59,573 nucleotides of DNA. Origin: Pseudomonadota bacterium (GTDB lineage: Bacteria > Pseudomonadota > Gammaproteobacteria > Xanthomonadales > Rhodanobacteraceae). Where the stretch lies: positions 1-59,573 of the forward strand of contig JAJYQO010000015.1 of NCBI GenBank assembly GCA_021794575.1, in the 5' to 3' direction. The notes beneath the pieces were generated by a model that worked only from the letters and a program-made list of their open reading frames with translations, was not told the DNA's origin and searched no databases. How positions within the stretch are numbered: position 1 is the first letter of the stretch; each line of letters begins with the position of its first letter. Below are positions 1 through 8,952 of this stretch, piece after piece. Position numbers and translations under genes: made by a program.

Positions 1-183
1 CTGGCCTCCGAGTTCGCGGCCCATTACGGCGCCGACTGGGCGCAACTGGCCGGTCGCTGGCACGACCTCGGCAAATACCGGTCGCGCTTCCAGCGCTACA
101 TCCGCCAGGCAAGCGGTTTCGAGGCCGATGCGCACATCAAGGAAAAGCACCGCATTCCACGACGGGGCGCTGCTGACCGTGGG
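1..183 (+). pseudogene. decayed cas3 HD-nuclease fragment
   Basis: The window opens inside a reading frame that gives LAGRWHDLGKYRSRFQRYI, which carries the HD motif and surrounding residues typical of the N-terminal nuclease domain of Cas3. The match stops after about 50 codons. The next conserved Cas3 motif (H-S-T-x-G) is present at 153-167 but in a different frame, so at least one frameshift has occurred, and no helicase domain follows. The remaining frame runs into the promoter of the toxin-antitoxin pair. The fragment does not resemble the HD region of the intact cas3 at 4713 beyond the HDLGK core, so it looks like a relic of a different cas3 lineage rather than a recent duplicate. Its 5' part lies outside the window. 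Confidence 0.72.
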
Positions 184-210
184 TCGTTTTGGAGACGGGT
201 CGTGTGGAAA

Positions 211-257
211 TTGCACCATCCCCAGGCCCGCCCTAATATGACCACTTTAACTGGTCA
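211..257 (+). promoter_or_regulatory. promoter and operator of the toxin-antitoxin pair
   Basis: A -35 element TTGCAC (211-216) and a -10 element TAATAT (234-239) are separated by 17 bp. An inverted repeat TGACCA (239-244) / TGGTCA (252-257) overlaps the end of the -10 box, which is where Phd-type antitoxins usually bind to repress their own operon. A Shine-Dalgarno GGAG (260-263) precedes the antitoxin ATG at 270. Operator function is inferred from position and symmetry. Confidence 0.6.
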
Positions 258-269
258 CTGGAGTCCGCC

Positions 270-548
270 ATGAACGTCAACGCCGCCGAGTTCAAGGCCA
301 AATGTCTCAAGCTGCTCGACGAAGTTGCCGCCACCCACCAACCGTTGGTGATCACCAAGCGCGGCAGGCCGGTGGCGCGCGTCGTGCCGATCGAGGACGA
401 CACCGCGCAAAGCCTGTTCGGCTACATGAAAGGCACTGGTGAAATCCTCGGCGATATCGTCCGGGTGCCCCAGGAGCCCTGGGCCGCCGAGACGGACGCG
501 GAAGATGCGCTCTATCGGGCGACGGGCTCGCCAGGCAAACGGACATGA
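270..548 (+). CDS. type II antitoxin, Phd/YefM family
   Basis: This 92-residue protein has the N-terminal Phd/YefM pattern: MNVNAAEFKAKCLKLLDEV, then VITKRGRPVARVVP, the beta-strand stretch of the DNA-binding fold. Phd-type antitoxins bind the operator through the N-terminus and cover the toxin with an acidic C-terminal tail. The C-terminal half here is rich in Asp and Glu. The gene starts at an ATG with a GGAG six bases upstream, and its stop overlaps the toxin start (ATGA). It sits between the decayed cas3 fragment and cas5, inside the CRISPR-cas locus. Confidence 0.88.
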   Translation: MNVNAAEFKAKCLKLLDEVAATHQPLVITKRGRPVARVVPIEDDTAQSLFGYMKGTGEILGDIVRVPQEPWAAETDAEDALYRATGSPGKRT

Positions 549-973
549 ACGTCACCGACAGGCTGCTGCTTGACACCCACGTCTGGGTCTGGCTCTCGTT
601 GGGCACGCCGGGAGTGATCAAGCCCGCCCCCCTGAAGCGCCTCGCCGCGGCGGACCGCAACCACCCGCTTCACGTTTCGATCCTGTCCGTGTGGGAGGTT
701 GCGCAACTGGCCGCCAAGGCCAGGCTGCATCTTTCCATGCCGACGAAAACCTGGGTCGAACGGGCACTGGGCCATCCGGCGCTGCGGCTCGTCGCCCTCG
801 ACCGCCCCGCCATCGCCGTGGAAAGCAATGAGCTGCCAGGCACCTTCCACGCCGACCCGGCGGATCGCCTGCTGGTCGCCACTGCGCGCATCGGCGGCTA
901 CACCCTGGTCACCCGCGACCGCAAGATTCTCGACTACGGCAAGGCCGGGCACGTAAACGTGCTGGGGGTTTGA
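545..973 (+). CDS. PIN-domain toxin, VapC-like RNase
   Basis: This 142-residue PIN-domain protein is the probable toxin. The four acidic positions expected for a metal-dependent PIN RNase can be seen: Asp in LLLDTHVWVW, Glu in SVWEVAQLA, Asp in the HADPADRLLVATA segment, and Asp in LVTRDRKI. The family cleaves tRNA or other RNA to stop growth when the antitoxin is lost. The ATG overlaps the antitoxin stop by four bases, so the two are translationally coupled. The target RNA cannot be predicted. The pair ends 41 bp before the cas5 start, so read-through from the toxin-antitoxin promoter into the cas operon is possible. Confidence 0.88.
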   Translation: MNVTDRLLLDTHVWVWLSLGTPGVIKPAPLKRLAAADRNHPLHVSILSVWEVAQLAAKARLHLSMPTKTWVERALGHPALRLVALDRPAIAVESNELPGTFHADPADRLLVATARIGGYTLVTRDRKILDYGKAGHVNVLGV

Positions 974-1014
974 GACGGGGACAGATCAGAATGGATCACG
1001 TTTGGAGCCGAAAC

Positions 1015-1668
1015 ATGTCAAAGGTTTATGAAGTCTGCCTTGAGATCGCCGGCCCTACGGCGATCTGGACACGCCCCGATACTGGCGATTCACCCGGCAC
1101 TTACCCTGTTCCCACACGGTCGGCCGCCAAAGGCATCTTCGAGGCGATCCTCTGGAACCCGGCGGTCGAGATCGTGCCGAGTAGGGTCGAGATTTGCGCG
1201 CCGCTGGTCTACCACCACTACGCAACCAACTACGGCGGCCCGCTGCGCAAGAGCGACCAAATACGCGGCGGCAACAACTATCAGCTTTTCGCCACGGTAC
1301 TGCTCAACGTGCGCTATCGCCTCCATGCCGACCTGAACCCGGCGCCGCGCAGCGATTTCCCGCCGAAGATCAGGCAGTGGCTGGAACGTACGCGCTCACC
1401 CTGCCACGCGTTCCGAGACATTTTCGAGCGCCGCCTGAAGCGTGGTCAGTGCTATTACGTTCCCAGCCTGGGCTGGCGTGAATTCGTTCCCAGCTACGTC
1501 GGCGAGCCGCAAAACACGCCAACGCAGACTGACATCAACCTCAGCCTGTCGTCGATGCCAGATCGAATGTTCAGCAAGCCCGCCTATGGCAAACACGCGC
1601 TGGCGTATGCGCAGGGGCTGGTGGTCAAAGCGGGCGTACTGCACTACGGGGTGCGCCATGCTGAATGA
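1015..1668 (+). CDS. cas5c: CRISPR-associated protein Cas5 (I-C-like)
   Basis: The 217-residue product begins MSKVYEVCLEIAGPTAIWTR and continues with YPVPTRSAAKGIFEAILW, the N-terminal RAMP fold of Cas5c/Cas5d, and GGNNYQ before the second beta sheet. In type I-C, Cas5 replaces Cas6: it cuts the repeat RNA and caps the 5' handle of the crRNA. I chose the ATG at 1015 because it has GGAG at 1004-1007 and begins where the family begins; upstream in-frame starts (TTG 970, ATG 991) are less likely. The segment that I align by recall with the Lys-His catalytic pair of Bacillus halodurans Cas5d reads Cys-His here (PCHAFRD). The 3' end overlaps cas8 by 11 bp. Confidence 0.85.
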   Translation: MSKVYEVCLEIAGPTAIWTRPDTGDSPGTYPVPTRSAAKGIFEAILWNPAVEIVPSRVEICAPLVYHHYATNYGGPLRKSDQIRGGNNYQLFATVLLNVRYRLHADLNPAPRSDFPPKIRQWLERTRSPCHAFRDIFERRLKRGQCYYVPSLGWREFVPSYVGEPQNTPTQTDINLSLSSMPDRMFSKPAYGKHALAYAQGLVVKAGVLHYGVRHAE

Positions 1669-3730
1669 ACTCTTGCAGGCGGCGAACGCAATTTCGGGTT
1701 TGCCGCGCACCTTGCACAAATCGCTTAAAGCTCTGCCGAAATACCCGAGCTTCAAGGTTCTGATCGACATAGACGGCGCAATCATCGAGGTGCAGCCGTG
1801 GCGAGAAGATGTCTCCGGATTGCGGAAATGGCAACCCGGAGGCAACGGCTTCAGCACGCCGATCTTCAACAGCCTCCCCCTGCATCGCGTCGATCTCGAC
1901 AGATCGACGGCGGCCGCGGCGCGCGACGCCGACGCGAAGCGCTGGGTCGAAGCGTTCGGCGCGATTCGCGCGCGCTGCGCCAGCCTCGACGGCTCCTGGA
2001 TCGATCCCAAACGCGGTGGACTGAACGAAAAATGCCGCAAATCGCTCGCCGACGTACCGACGCAATTGCAGGTGCTCCTGCCCGCAAATGATGCCGACTA
2101 TGCGGTTCTTCGCACCCTGTTCGAACGTCTGCAACGCCTGACGCCTGAGCACTTTTTCCCCGCCCTCGCGCGCCAACTCGAAGCGCAACTCGAAATCGCT
2201 TGCGATGAATCGCTGTTCAAGCTCTATTGCGCGGCCAGTGACGCGGAAGCCGCGAAACCTTGCAATCTGCTGCTCGACCTGCCGGATTGGGACGAGATCG
2301 GCGAGTACCCTGTCACCCACGAGCGCACGCCCGAATTACTGAATGCGCTGCTCGCTCGTTCCAAGGCGAGCGACGAAGAGGCCAACAATACCGAACCCGC
2401 CGCGCCTGACGCCTACGGCAGCACCGCAACCGACGCCGATGAGAAATTCGACGACGTGGTCGTACCGGGCTTAGGCAAAGTCATCCTGCGCGCGATGACC
2501 AAGGACGCGCCCTGCCAGTATCGCTACGGCAAGGCCGACGCGGACTCTTTCCTTGTCGGTAAAGACTCACGCGAGCGCGCCAAAAGTGCGCTGGAATATC
2601 TGACTCGCGCCGAGCGCAAAGGCAAAACCTGGCAGTACCGGGGCAGCAGCCTGTTTCTGTTCTACCCCGAGCAGCAGTTAAGTGTGCTGGAGGATGTGGC
2701 AGTAGCAGACATTTGCAGTCTGCCGGACGATGGAGACGACGAATTTGTCGCCGAAGCGGACAAGGCTACAACGTTCGAAGCGCGCGCCGAACGCATCGCG
2801 GCAGCGCTCGAAGGCAAACCGCGCGAGTCTGAAATCCCGGTACACCTCATCGTCCTGCGCAAGCCGGACGGGCATCGAACCAAGCTCGTCGCGCATCACA
2901 CCTTCACCATGCGGCATTTCGTCGATTCCGCAAAAGCCTGGGTCGCGGGCGCCAAGGCGTGTCCGCCCGTCGTCTTCGCGCGCTGGGGCAAGGCGAAGGG
3001 CGAGCGGAGCAATATCGTTCCCAAACCGCCTTTCCCATATCAAGTGGCGAATTGGCTCAACACCTTCTGGGTGCGCGGCGACGAGAACCAGGGCAAGTTC
3101 AAGACCTTTTCCCCCGAAGACGCGCTGACCTTGCTGCTGGCTTCCGACGGCACGCAAACCCAGATGGCGCGCCGTGCCTTGTGCCACGCGCTCGCGAGTT
3201 GGGCAGGCTTCCTGATTGCTGCTGGCGCGCGCGAACACGCTTCGACCGTCTCGAAGGCTGGCGACAAACGCGCTGCCGCGCTCGTCGTGCTGCCAGCGAT
3301 TCTGAGCTTGCTGCTTTTTAAATTCGAACCTGACCTGTCACAGGAGCGCATCATGGCGTCCCCCGCTTTTCTCGTCGGCCGGCTGCTCGCCCTCGCTGAC
3401 AGCCTGCATTACCAATACTGCCAAGGCGTGCGCAACAGCCAAGTGCCCGGGCAATTGCTCGGTAACTCATTGGTGGCAACCGCGCTGGAGACACCACAGT
3501 CCGCGCTCGCTCTATACGCCCAGCGCATCCTGCCTTATCAGGCTTGGGCGCGCACGTGCAAAGCGAACGAGAAAGGGCCGGAAACGCTCGCCAAATACTT
3601 TCTCGCCCAACTTGGCGAGGCAAGTTCTGAAATCAGCCTGCTCGACATTCCCGTGCGCGCCAGCGACGCCGACAAAGCCCAGCTCATCCTTGGCTATCTC
3701 GCCAAATCCTCATCGCAGCCCCAGAGCTGA
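1658..3730 (+). CDS. cas8c: Cascade large subunit Cas8c/Csd1-like
   Basis: This 690-residue protein starts MLNELLQAANAISGLPR at an ATG inside the end of cas5. The early IDIDGAIIEVQPW segment, the central region and the C-terminal AFLVGRLLALADSLHYQY plus DKAQLILGYLA elements resemble the Csd1/Cas8c family, the large subunit that reads the PAM and helps unwind target DNA. It is longer than usual for the family. Identification rests on position between cas5 and cas7 and on weak family resemblance, so it may be a divergent branch. Like most Cas8 proteins it has no recognisable catalytic motif. Confidence 0.75.
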   Translation: MLNELLQAANAISGLPRTLHKSLKALPKYPSFKVLIDIDGAIIEVQPWREDVSGLRKWQPGGNGFSTPIFNSLPLHRVDLDRSTAAAARDADAKRWVEAFGAIRARCASLDGSWIDPKRGGLNEKCRKSLADVPTQLQVLLPANDADYAVLRTLFERLQRLTPEHFFPALARQLEAQLEIACDESLFKLYCAASDAEAAKPCNLLLDLPDWDEIGEYPVTHERTPELLNALLARSKASDEEANNTEPAAPDAYGSTATDADEKFDDVVVPGLGKVILRAMTKDAPCQYRYGKADADSFLVGKDSRERAKSALEYLTRAERKGKTWQYRGSSLFLFYPEQQLSVLEDVAVADICSLPDDGDDEFVAEADKATTFEARAERIAAALEGKPRESEIPVHLIVLRKPDGHRTKLVAHHTFTMRHFVDSAKAWVAGAKACPPVVFARWGKAKGERSNIVPKPPFPYQVANWLNTFWVRGDENQGKFKTFSPEDALTLLLASDGTQTQMARRALCHALASWAGFLIAAGAREHASTVSKAGDKRAAALVVLPAILSLLLFKFEPDLSQERIMASPAFLVGRLLALADSLHYQYCQGVRNSQVPGQLLGNSLVATALETPQSALALYAQRILPYQAWARTCKANEKGPETLAKYFLAQLGEASSEISLLDIPVRASDADKAQLILGYLAKSSSQPQS

Positions 3731-3759
3731 CGTTTATCTATCGACCTACAGGAGTCCCC

Positions 3760-4707
3760 ATGAACCCCATGCTCACCTACACCAAAGATATCGGCGATTT
3801 CAAACGCGGCACCGGCCTGCTCGTGATCGAAGTCCGCAACTCCAACCCCAACGGCGACCCCGACCGCGACAGTGACCCACGCCAGCGGCCCGACCGTCGC
3901 GGGGAGATTTCGCCGGTTTCCTACAAGCGCAAGCTGCGCGATCTGGTCGAATGGAAAGGCGAAGTTTGGGACGCGCTCTCGGGCAATTTGAGTCTCGACG
4001 CCACGCGCTTCGGCATTCTCGAATCACGCGGCAGGGATCGCGCGGCCATTGCCAAACAACTCACCGGCGACGGCCAGGCGTTCAAGGATGCGTACTGGGA
4101 TGGCCGCGTTTTTGGCAACACCTTCCTCGAAAGCATGAAGGACGACGAAGCCAAGAAGCACGGCTTCAAGGAACAGGAAATCAAGGAGTTCAAGGCCAAC
4201 GCCATCCGCACCGGCTGCGTCCATTTCGGCCTCGGCCTCTCGGTCGCGCCCATCGACATCGAGCGCCACACCAACACCAACAAGGCCGGCGTACAGGATG
4301 ACAAGGATCGCGGCATGGCGCCGATGGGCTATCGCTTTGTACCGCACGGCCTCTATCTCATGCCTTTCTTCGTCAACCCCAGCGCCGCCGCGCGCACTGG
4401 CTGCACCGGCGAAGACATCACGCTCCTGCTCGAACTGATTCGCTACGCCTATCCGCACACCCGCTCGCACGCACGCCCAGCGGTCGATCTGGTCAAAGCC
4501 TGGTACGTGGAACATGCCGACAAGCTGGGTTCGTGCTCGGACTTCGCCATCCTCGACGCGCTCTCGCCGACCAAGTTGGGCGATGCGAATACGCCGTCGA
4601 AGAGCATCGCCGATTACCGCGTTCCCAACGGATTGCCTGAGGAACTGGCCAACAACAAGAAAGATCGGCACGGCAACCCGGCGCTGACGCTGATCGACCT
4701 GCTCTGA
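3760..4707 (+). CDS. cas7: Cascade backbone Cas7 (Csd2/Csh2 family)
   Basis: The 315-residue product has the family signature NSNPNGDPDRD near residues 28-38, followed by PVSYKRKLRDLV, the part of the RAMP fold that binds crRNA. A later SVAPIDIERHTNTNKAG segment corresponds to the thumb and RNA-contact region. Cas7 forms the helical backbone of Cascade along the spacer part of the crRNA. The ATG has AGGAG five bases upstream (3750-3754). The stop is five bases before the cas3 start, so the genes form one operon. Confidence 0.93.
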   Translation: MNPMLTYTKDIGDFKRGTGLLVIEVRNSNPNGDPDRDSDPRQRPDRRGEISPVSYKRKLRDLVEWKGEVWDALSGNLSLDATRFGILESRGRDRAAIAKQLTGDGQAFKDAYWDGRVFGNTFLESMKDDEAKKHGFKEQEIKEFKANAIRTGCVHFGLGLSVAPIDIERHTNTNKAGVQDDKDRGMAPMGYRFVPHGLYLMPFFVNPSAAARTGCTGEDITLLLELIRYAYPHTRSHARPAVDLVKAWYVEHADKLGSCSDFAILDALSPTKLGDANTPSKSIADYRVPNGLPEELANNKKDRHGNPALTLIDLL

Positions 4708-4712
4708 GCGCG

Positions 4713-6968
4713 GTGATGGATTGGCTCGCGCACAGCGCTAAAGACGGCTATCCGGCGCAAACCTACGCCGATCATGTCGCCTGCGCCGTTTCGATGGCAC
4801 GTCGCATCGCCGCTGAAGCCAGTCACGATTCACTGCAATCGGAGCCTTTCGTCGAAACAGTCGGTCTGGGAACCGAGTTTCACGACCTGGGCAAACTCGA
4901 TGACGACAACCAGACGGTGCTTGCGTCACCGACTGGCAAACCATTGCCGCGCGAACACGTCGATGCCGGGACGAAGCATCTGTTCGGGCTGGGCACGGAA
5001 ACATCCAGATTTGCTGGGATGCTAGCTTATGCGCACCATCGCGGCCTTCCAGATGTACCCGACCAGAAAGCGCGCGGCGCGACAGCCTGGCGCGGCGACG
5101 AGGAAGGCGGTCGTTTCGACCCGACGGATGTCATTGCGCGAACCAGCGCTCACCTTGGCGACTATCTGCATCGCCATCACGAAGCGCTGGCCCGTCCCCC
5201 GACAATACCAAGTGCAATATCATTCAAACCCGCTGCACTCGACCTGCGCCTCGCACTTGGCTGCCTGGTCGATGCCGACCACGGCGACACCGCCCAGCAC
5301 TATGGCGCGCCGTTCATCGACGCCCCACCGCTGCATCCAGAGGCTCGACTCGCAGCGCTCGATGCCTACGTCGCCGACCTAAAATCAGGCGACACAACAC
5401 GCGAAGCGGAACGCGCCAAAAACCGGCGCGCGCACTACGCCGCGTGCCGCGCCGCCGACACTGCCCCCGCGCTCGTCGAATGCGACAGCCCGGTCGGGAG
5501 CGGCAAAACCACGGCGGTGATGGCGCACCTGTTGCGCGCCGCGCAGGAGAAAAATCTGCGCCGCGTGTTCATCGTCCAGCCCTTCACCAACATCATCGAT
5601 CAATCCGTCGATACCTACCGCAAAGCGCTCGTCCTGCCCGATGAAGTCGCCGATCAGGTCGTCGCCGCACACCACCACAAAACGGACTTCGCCGATCCGC
5701 TGACGCGCGCGCTGACAACTCGCTGGCAAGCGCCCGTCGTCGTCACCACCGCTGTACAGTTCTTCGAGACGCTGGCGAGCAACCACCCCGCGAGCCTGCG
5801 CAAACTGCATCAAGTGGCGCGCTCCGCGCTCTTCATCGACGAGGCGCACGCCGCACTGCCCACGCACCTCTGGCCGCTCGCCTGGCAATGGCTGCGTCGG
5901 CTCGCCGACCGCTGGGGTTGTCACATCGCGCTCGCATCCGGCTCGCTCGCACGCTTCTGGACACTGAACGATTTCTATCTCAAGTGCGACGGCGCGCCCC
6001 CGCCCAAGAAACGCCTGCCAACGCCGCTGGTCGACAAGGCGTTTCGGGCGCGGCTCGACGCCAGCGAAACCCGCCGCATCCGCTACCGCCAGCGCGCTGG
6101 CGCGCTCGACCTCGACGCACTGCTCGATTTTCTGGCCGCGCTGCCCAGTCCGCGCATCGCTGTTTTCAACACCGTGCAGACCGCCGCTGTCGTCGCACGA
6201 GCGCTCGCGGAGAGATCAGGCCGGGGAAAAGTCGAACACCTCTCGACCGCGCTCAATCCATTCGACCGCGAAAGAACGCTCGCCCGCATCAAGGCGCGCC
6301 TTAAACCATGCCCTGACGACGAACAAGATCAAGACTGGACGCTTGTCGCTACCTCGCTGGTCGAGGCGGGTGTCGATCTCTCGTTCCGCTCCGGGCTGCG
6401 CGAAGCAGCTAGCCTCGCCAGCCTGCTCCAATTAGGTGGGCGCGTGAACCGGCATAACGAATACGACGAGGCAGATGTCTGGTCGGTGACGTTGCGGCAG
6501 GGGGGAAATATCCGACAGCACCCCGCCATGCAGGCATCCGTATCCGTGCTGGAAAAGCTGTTCAAGCAAAATCGCGTCACACCGGACGCCTGCACCGAGG
6601 CGTTGAAACTCGAAGTGCGCGAAAAAGGTAACCCGGAGCTGGTCGATGATCTCTTCAAAATGGAAAGCGCGAAACAGTTTGTGTCCATCGCCGAGAATTT
6701 CAAAGTCATCGCGTCGGACACCGTGACCGTGCTGACACCAGGGCCCTTCCTCGATGCCATCCGCAACGGCGCGCGCCCGGACTGGAAATCGCTGCAACGC
6801 CACTGCGTGCAAATCTGGGCGAACAAGAAAATCGATTTTGGTCTTGCCTCCATCGACGCTTATCCCGGCATGTTCGCATGGAATCTGGCTTACGACGACT
6901 TCATCGGCTACATGGCCGGCGCACTCGCAATCCGGGATTTGAAGTTCGGCGAGGCCCTCATCATCTGA
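4713..6968 (+). CDS. cas3: Cas3 nuclease-helicase
   Basis: This 751-residue protein is a full HD-plus-helicase Cas3, which nicks, unwinds and degrades the DNA strand exposed by Cascade. The HD domain shows FHDLGK at residues 56-61, then LAYAHHRGLPD and LVDADHGD. The helicase has Walker A DSPVGSGKTT (258-267), the DEAH box (376-379), ATSLVEAGVDLSF and QLGGRVNR (573-580). The start is GTG 4713 or ATG 4716, five to eight bases after the cas7 stop. In standard type I-C operons cas3 comes first; here it lies between cas7 and cas4. All core motifs are intact, so activity is expected. Confidence 0.93.
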   Translation: MMDWLAHSAKDGYPAQTYADHVACAVSMARRIAAEASHDSLQSEPFVETVGLGTEFHDLGKLDDDNQTVLASPTGKPLPREHVDAGTKHLFGLGTETSRFAGMLAYAHHRGLPDVPDQKARGATAWRGDEEGGRFDPTDVIARTSAHLGDYLHRHHEALARPPTIPSAISFKPAALDLRLALGCLVDADHGDTAQHYGAPFIDAPPLHPEARLAALDAYVADLKSGDTTREAERAKNRRAHYAACRAADTAPALVECDSPVGSGKTTAVMAHLLRAAQEKNLRRVFIVQPFTNIIDQSVDTYRKALVLPDEVADQVVAAHHHKTDFADPLTRALTTRWQAPVVVTTAVQFFETLASNHPASLRKLHQVARSALFIDEAHAALPTHLWPLAWQWLRRLADRWGCHIALASGSLARFWTLNDFYLKCDGAPPPKKRLPTPLVDKAFRARLDASETRRIRYRQRAGALDLDALLDFLAALPSPRIAVFNTVQTAAVVARALAERSGRGKVEHLSTALNPFDRERTLARIKARLKPCPDDEQDQDWTLVATSLVEAGVDLSFRSGLREAASLASLLQLGGRVNRHNEYDEADVWSVTLRQGGNIRQHPAMQASVSVLEKLFKQNRVTPDACTEALKLEVREKGNPELVDDLFKMESAKQFVSIAENFKVIASDTVTVLTPGPFLDAIRNGARPDWKSLQRHCVQIWANKKIDFGLASIDAYPGMFAWNLAYDDFIGYMAGALAIRDLKFGEALII

Positions 6969-6992
6969 TCTCAACAAGTAGTGGGGGATGCT

Positions 6993-7619
6993 GTGAACGA
7001 GCTTGAGGCAGTTCCGCTCTCCGCTCTCAACCATTGGGCCTACTGCCCGCACCGTTGTGGACTGATTCACTTGGACGGGCAGTTCACCAACAACATCCAC
7101 ACCGCACGCGGCAACGCCGAGCATGCGCGGGTGGATAGGGTTTCCTACGAGACGGCCAAAAGTGGTGCGCGCATCGAATATGCACTGCCGGTATGGTCGG
7201 ATCGGCTGGGTCTGATCGGCAAGTGCGACGCGGTCGAGTTCTGGCCGGATGGCACAATCTATCCTGTCGAATACAAACACGGCCCCAAACGCAAATGGCT
7301 CAACGACGACCTCCAGCTCGCCGCACAGGCGATGTGCCTGGAAGACATGCTGGGTCGCCCCGTGCACAAAGGTGCGATTTTCCACGCCAGCAGCCATCGC
7401 CGCCGCGAGGTGCCCATTACCCCGATGCTACGCGCGACGGTAGTCGAGACCGCGGTCGCCATCCGCACCATGCTCGACAGTGGCGTACTGCCGGCGCCGG
7501 TGTTCGATGCGCGCTGCAGGGAGTGCTCGCTGCGCGAGATTTGCCAACCCGAGGCATTGACCGCACGTGGCCGCCAGTCCGCACAGCGCCTACAGCTGTT
7601 CGACGTGGATGCACCATGA
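6993..7619 (+). CDS. cas4: Cas4 RecB-like nuclease of adaptation
   Basis: The product (208 residues from the GTG at 6993) has the Cas4 layout: YCPHRC near the N-terminus, a RecB-type nuclease core GKCDAVEF...PVEYKHG, QAMCLEDML, and a C-terminal CRECSLREIC cluster that with the first cysteine region would bind a 4Fe-4S cluster. Cas4 trims prespacers and helps choose the PAM during spacer capture. I prefer GTG 6993 to GTG 6981 because GGGGGA lies just upstream and VNELEAVPLSALNHWAYC starts where the family starts. The stop overlaps the cas1 start (ATGA). Confidence 0.93.
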   Translation: MNELEAVPLSALNHWAYCPHRCGLIHLDGQFTNNIHTARGNAEHARVDRVSYETAKSGARIEYALPVWSDRLGLIGKCDAVEFWPDGTIYPVEYKHGPKRKWLNDDLQLAAQAMCLEDMLGRPVHKGAIFHASSHRRREVPITPMLRATVVETAVAIRTMLDSGVLPAPVFDARCRECSLREICQPEALTARGRQSAQRLQLFDVDAP

Positions 7620-8650
7620 TCGCCTTGCAGAATGTCCTGTACGTGATGACCCCGCAGGCTTATGTCCACCTGGACAATGCAACGCTGCGCGTCGATGTAG
7701 AGCGCGAAAAGAAACTGCAGGTACCGCTGCATCACGTCGGCAGCCTGGTGTGTTTCGGCAACGTACTGGTCTCGCCGGCGCTGATGCACCGGCTGGCCGA
7801 TGAGGGCAAAGCGCTGGTGCTGCTGGACGAGCACGGCCGCTTCAAGGCGCGCCTGGAAGGCCCGGTTTCCGGCAATGTGCTGCTGCGCGTCGCTCAGCAT
7901 CGCGCCGCGCAGGATCCGGTGCAGGCACTGGAGTTGGCGCGTACATGCATAGCGGGCAAGCTGCGCAACAGCCGCACGCTGGTGCTGCGCGGCGCCCGGG
8001 AGGCCGGTGACGGCGATGACGCGGCCGTACTGCAGCGGGCTTCCGATGATCTGTCCGCCTCGCTACGAGCAGCGGCGGTCGCCACTTCGCTCGATGTCCT
8101 ACGTGGTGTGGAGGGCGAGGCTGCGCGCGGTTATTTCGAGGCGGTCAACCGCATCATCAAATTGCCCATGCGGGCATCGTTCCGGCTGGATGGCCGGACC
8201 CGCCGTCCGCCGCTGGACCGCTTCAACGCGCTGTTGTCCTTTCTCTACTCGATGCTCATGAACGACTGCCGCTCGGCCCTCGAGTCGGTCGGACTCGATC
8301 CGCAGATCGGTTTTCTGCACGCCCTGCGTCCAGGCCGCGCTGCGCTTGCACTGGACCTTCAGGAGGAATTCCGCGCCGTGCTCTGCGACCGTCTGGCGCT
8401 GACGCTGATCAACCGCGGCCAACTCACCGAGACCGACTTCGAGCCGCGCGAAGGCGGTGCCGTGCTGCTTTCCGACAAAGGACGGCGCAAAGTGGTTGCC
8501 GCGTGGCAGGAGCGTAAGCAGGAGGAGGTCACCCATCCGTTGCTCGAACAGAAAGTGCCCATTGGCATCCTGCCGTTCGTGCAGGCGCGGCTGCTCGCGC
8601 GCAGCGTGCGTGGCGAAATGGAAAGCTACGTGCCCTATCTTTCGCGTTGA
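7616..8650 (+). CDS. cas1: Cas1 integrase
   Basis: This 344-residue protein is the CRISPR integrase that, with Cas2, inserts new spacers. The metal-binding residues are recognisable: Glu166 in [11 protein letters not shown], His235 in GFLHALRPG and Asp247 in [12 protein letters not shown]. The N-terminal beta domain begins [19 protein letters not shown]. The ATG overlaps the cas4 stop, and cas2 follows 11 bp after its own stop. Length and motifs fit a type I-C Cas1, with no sign of decay. Confidence 0.96.
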   Translation: MIALQNVLYVMTPQAYVHLDNATLRVDVEREKKLQVPLHHVGSLVCFGNVLVSPALMHRLADEGKALVLLDEHGRFKARLEGPVSGNVLLRVAQHRAAQDPVQALELARTCIAGKLRNSRTLVLRGAREAGDGDDAAVLQRASDDLSASLRAAAVATSLDVLRGVEGEAARGYFEAVNRIIKLPMRASFRLDGRTRRPPLDRFNALLSFLYSMLMNDCRSALESVGLDPQIGFLHALRPGRAALALDLQEEFRAVLCDRLALTLINRGQLTETDFEPREGGAVLLSDKGRRKVVAAWQERKQEEVTHPLLEQKVPIGILPFVQARLLARSVRGEMESYVPYLSR

Positions 8651-8661
8651 GTGCGACGGCC

Positions 8662-8952
8662 ATGCTCGTTATCGTCACCTACGACGTCTCAACCGAGACC
8701 AGCGCCGGCCGCAGGCGCCTGCGGCGCATCGCCAAGGCTTGCGAACGCGTCGGGCAGCGCGTGCAGAAGTCGGTGTTCGAATGCCAGGTCGACGAGTTGC
8801 GACTGGAGGCGCTGGAACGCGACCTGCTTTCCGAGATCGACGAGGCCGAGGACAGCCTGCGCATCTACCGTCTCACTGAGCCCACGCATCTGAGGGTCAA
8901 GCAGTATGGCAATTTCCGTTCGACCGATTTCGAAGGGCCGCTGGTGGTGTGA
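8662..8952 (+). CDS. cas2: Cas2 adaptation protein
   Basis: The 96-residue product starts [20 protein letters not shown], the ferredoxin-like first strand of Cas2 with its conserved Asp. It forms the bridge between two Cas1 dimers in the spacer-integration complex. I chose ATG 8662, where the family begins, over TTG 8647. The C-terminus [12 protein letters not shown] is complete. The CRISPR array begins 176 bp downstream on the same side, the normal arrangement for this subtype. Confidence 0.96.
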   Translation: MLVIVTYDVSTETSAGRRRLRRIAKACERVGQRVQKSVFECQVDELRLEALERDLLSEIDEAEDSLRIYRLTEPTHLRVKQYGNFRSTDFEGPLVV

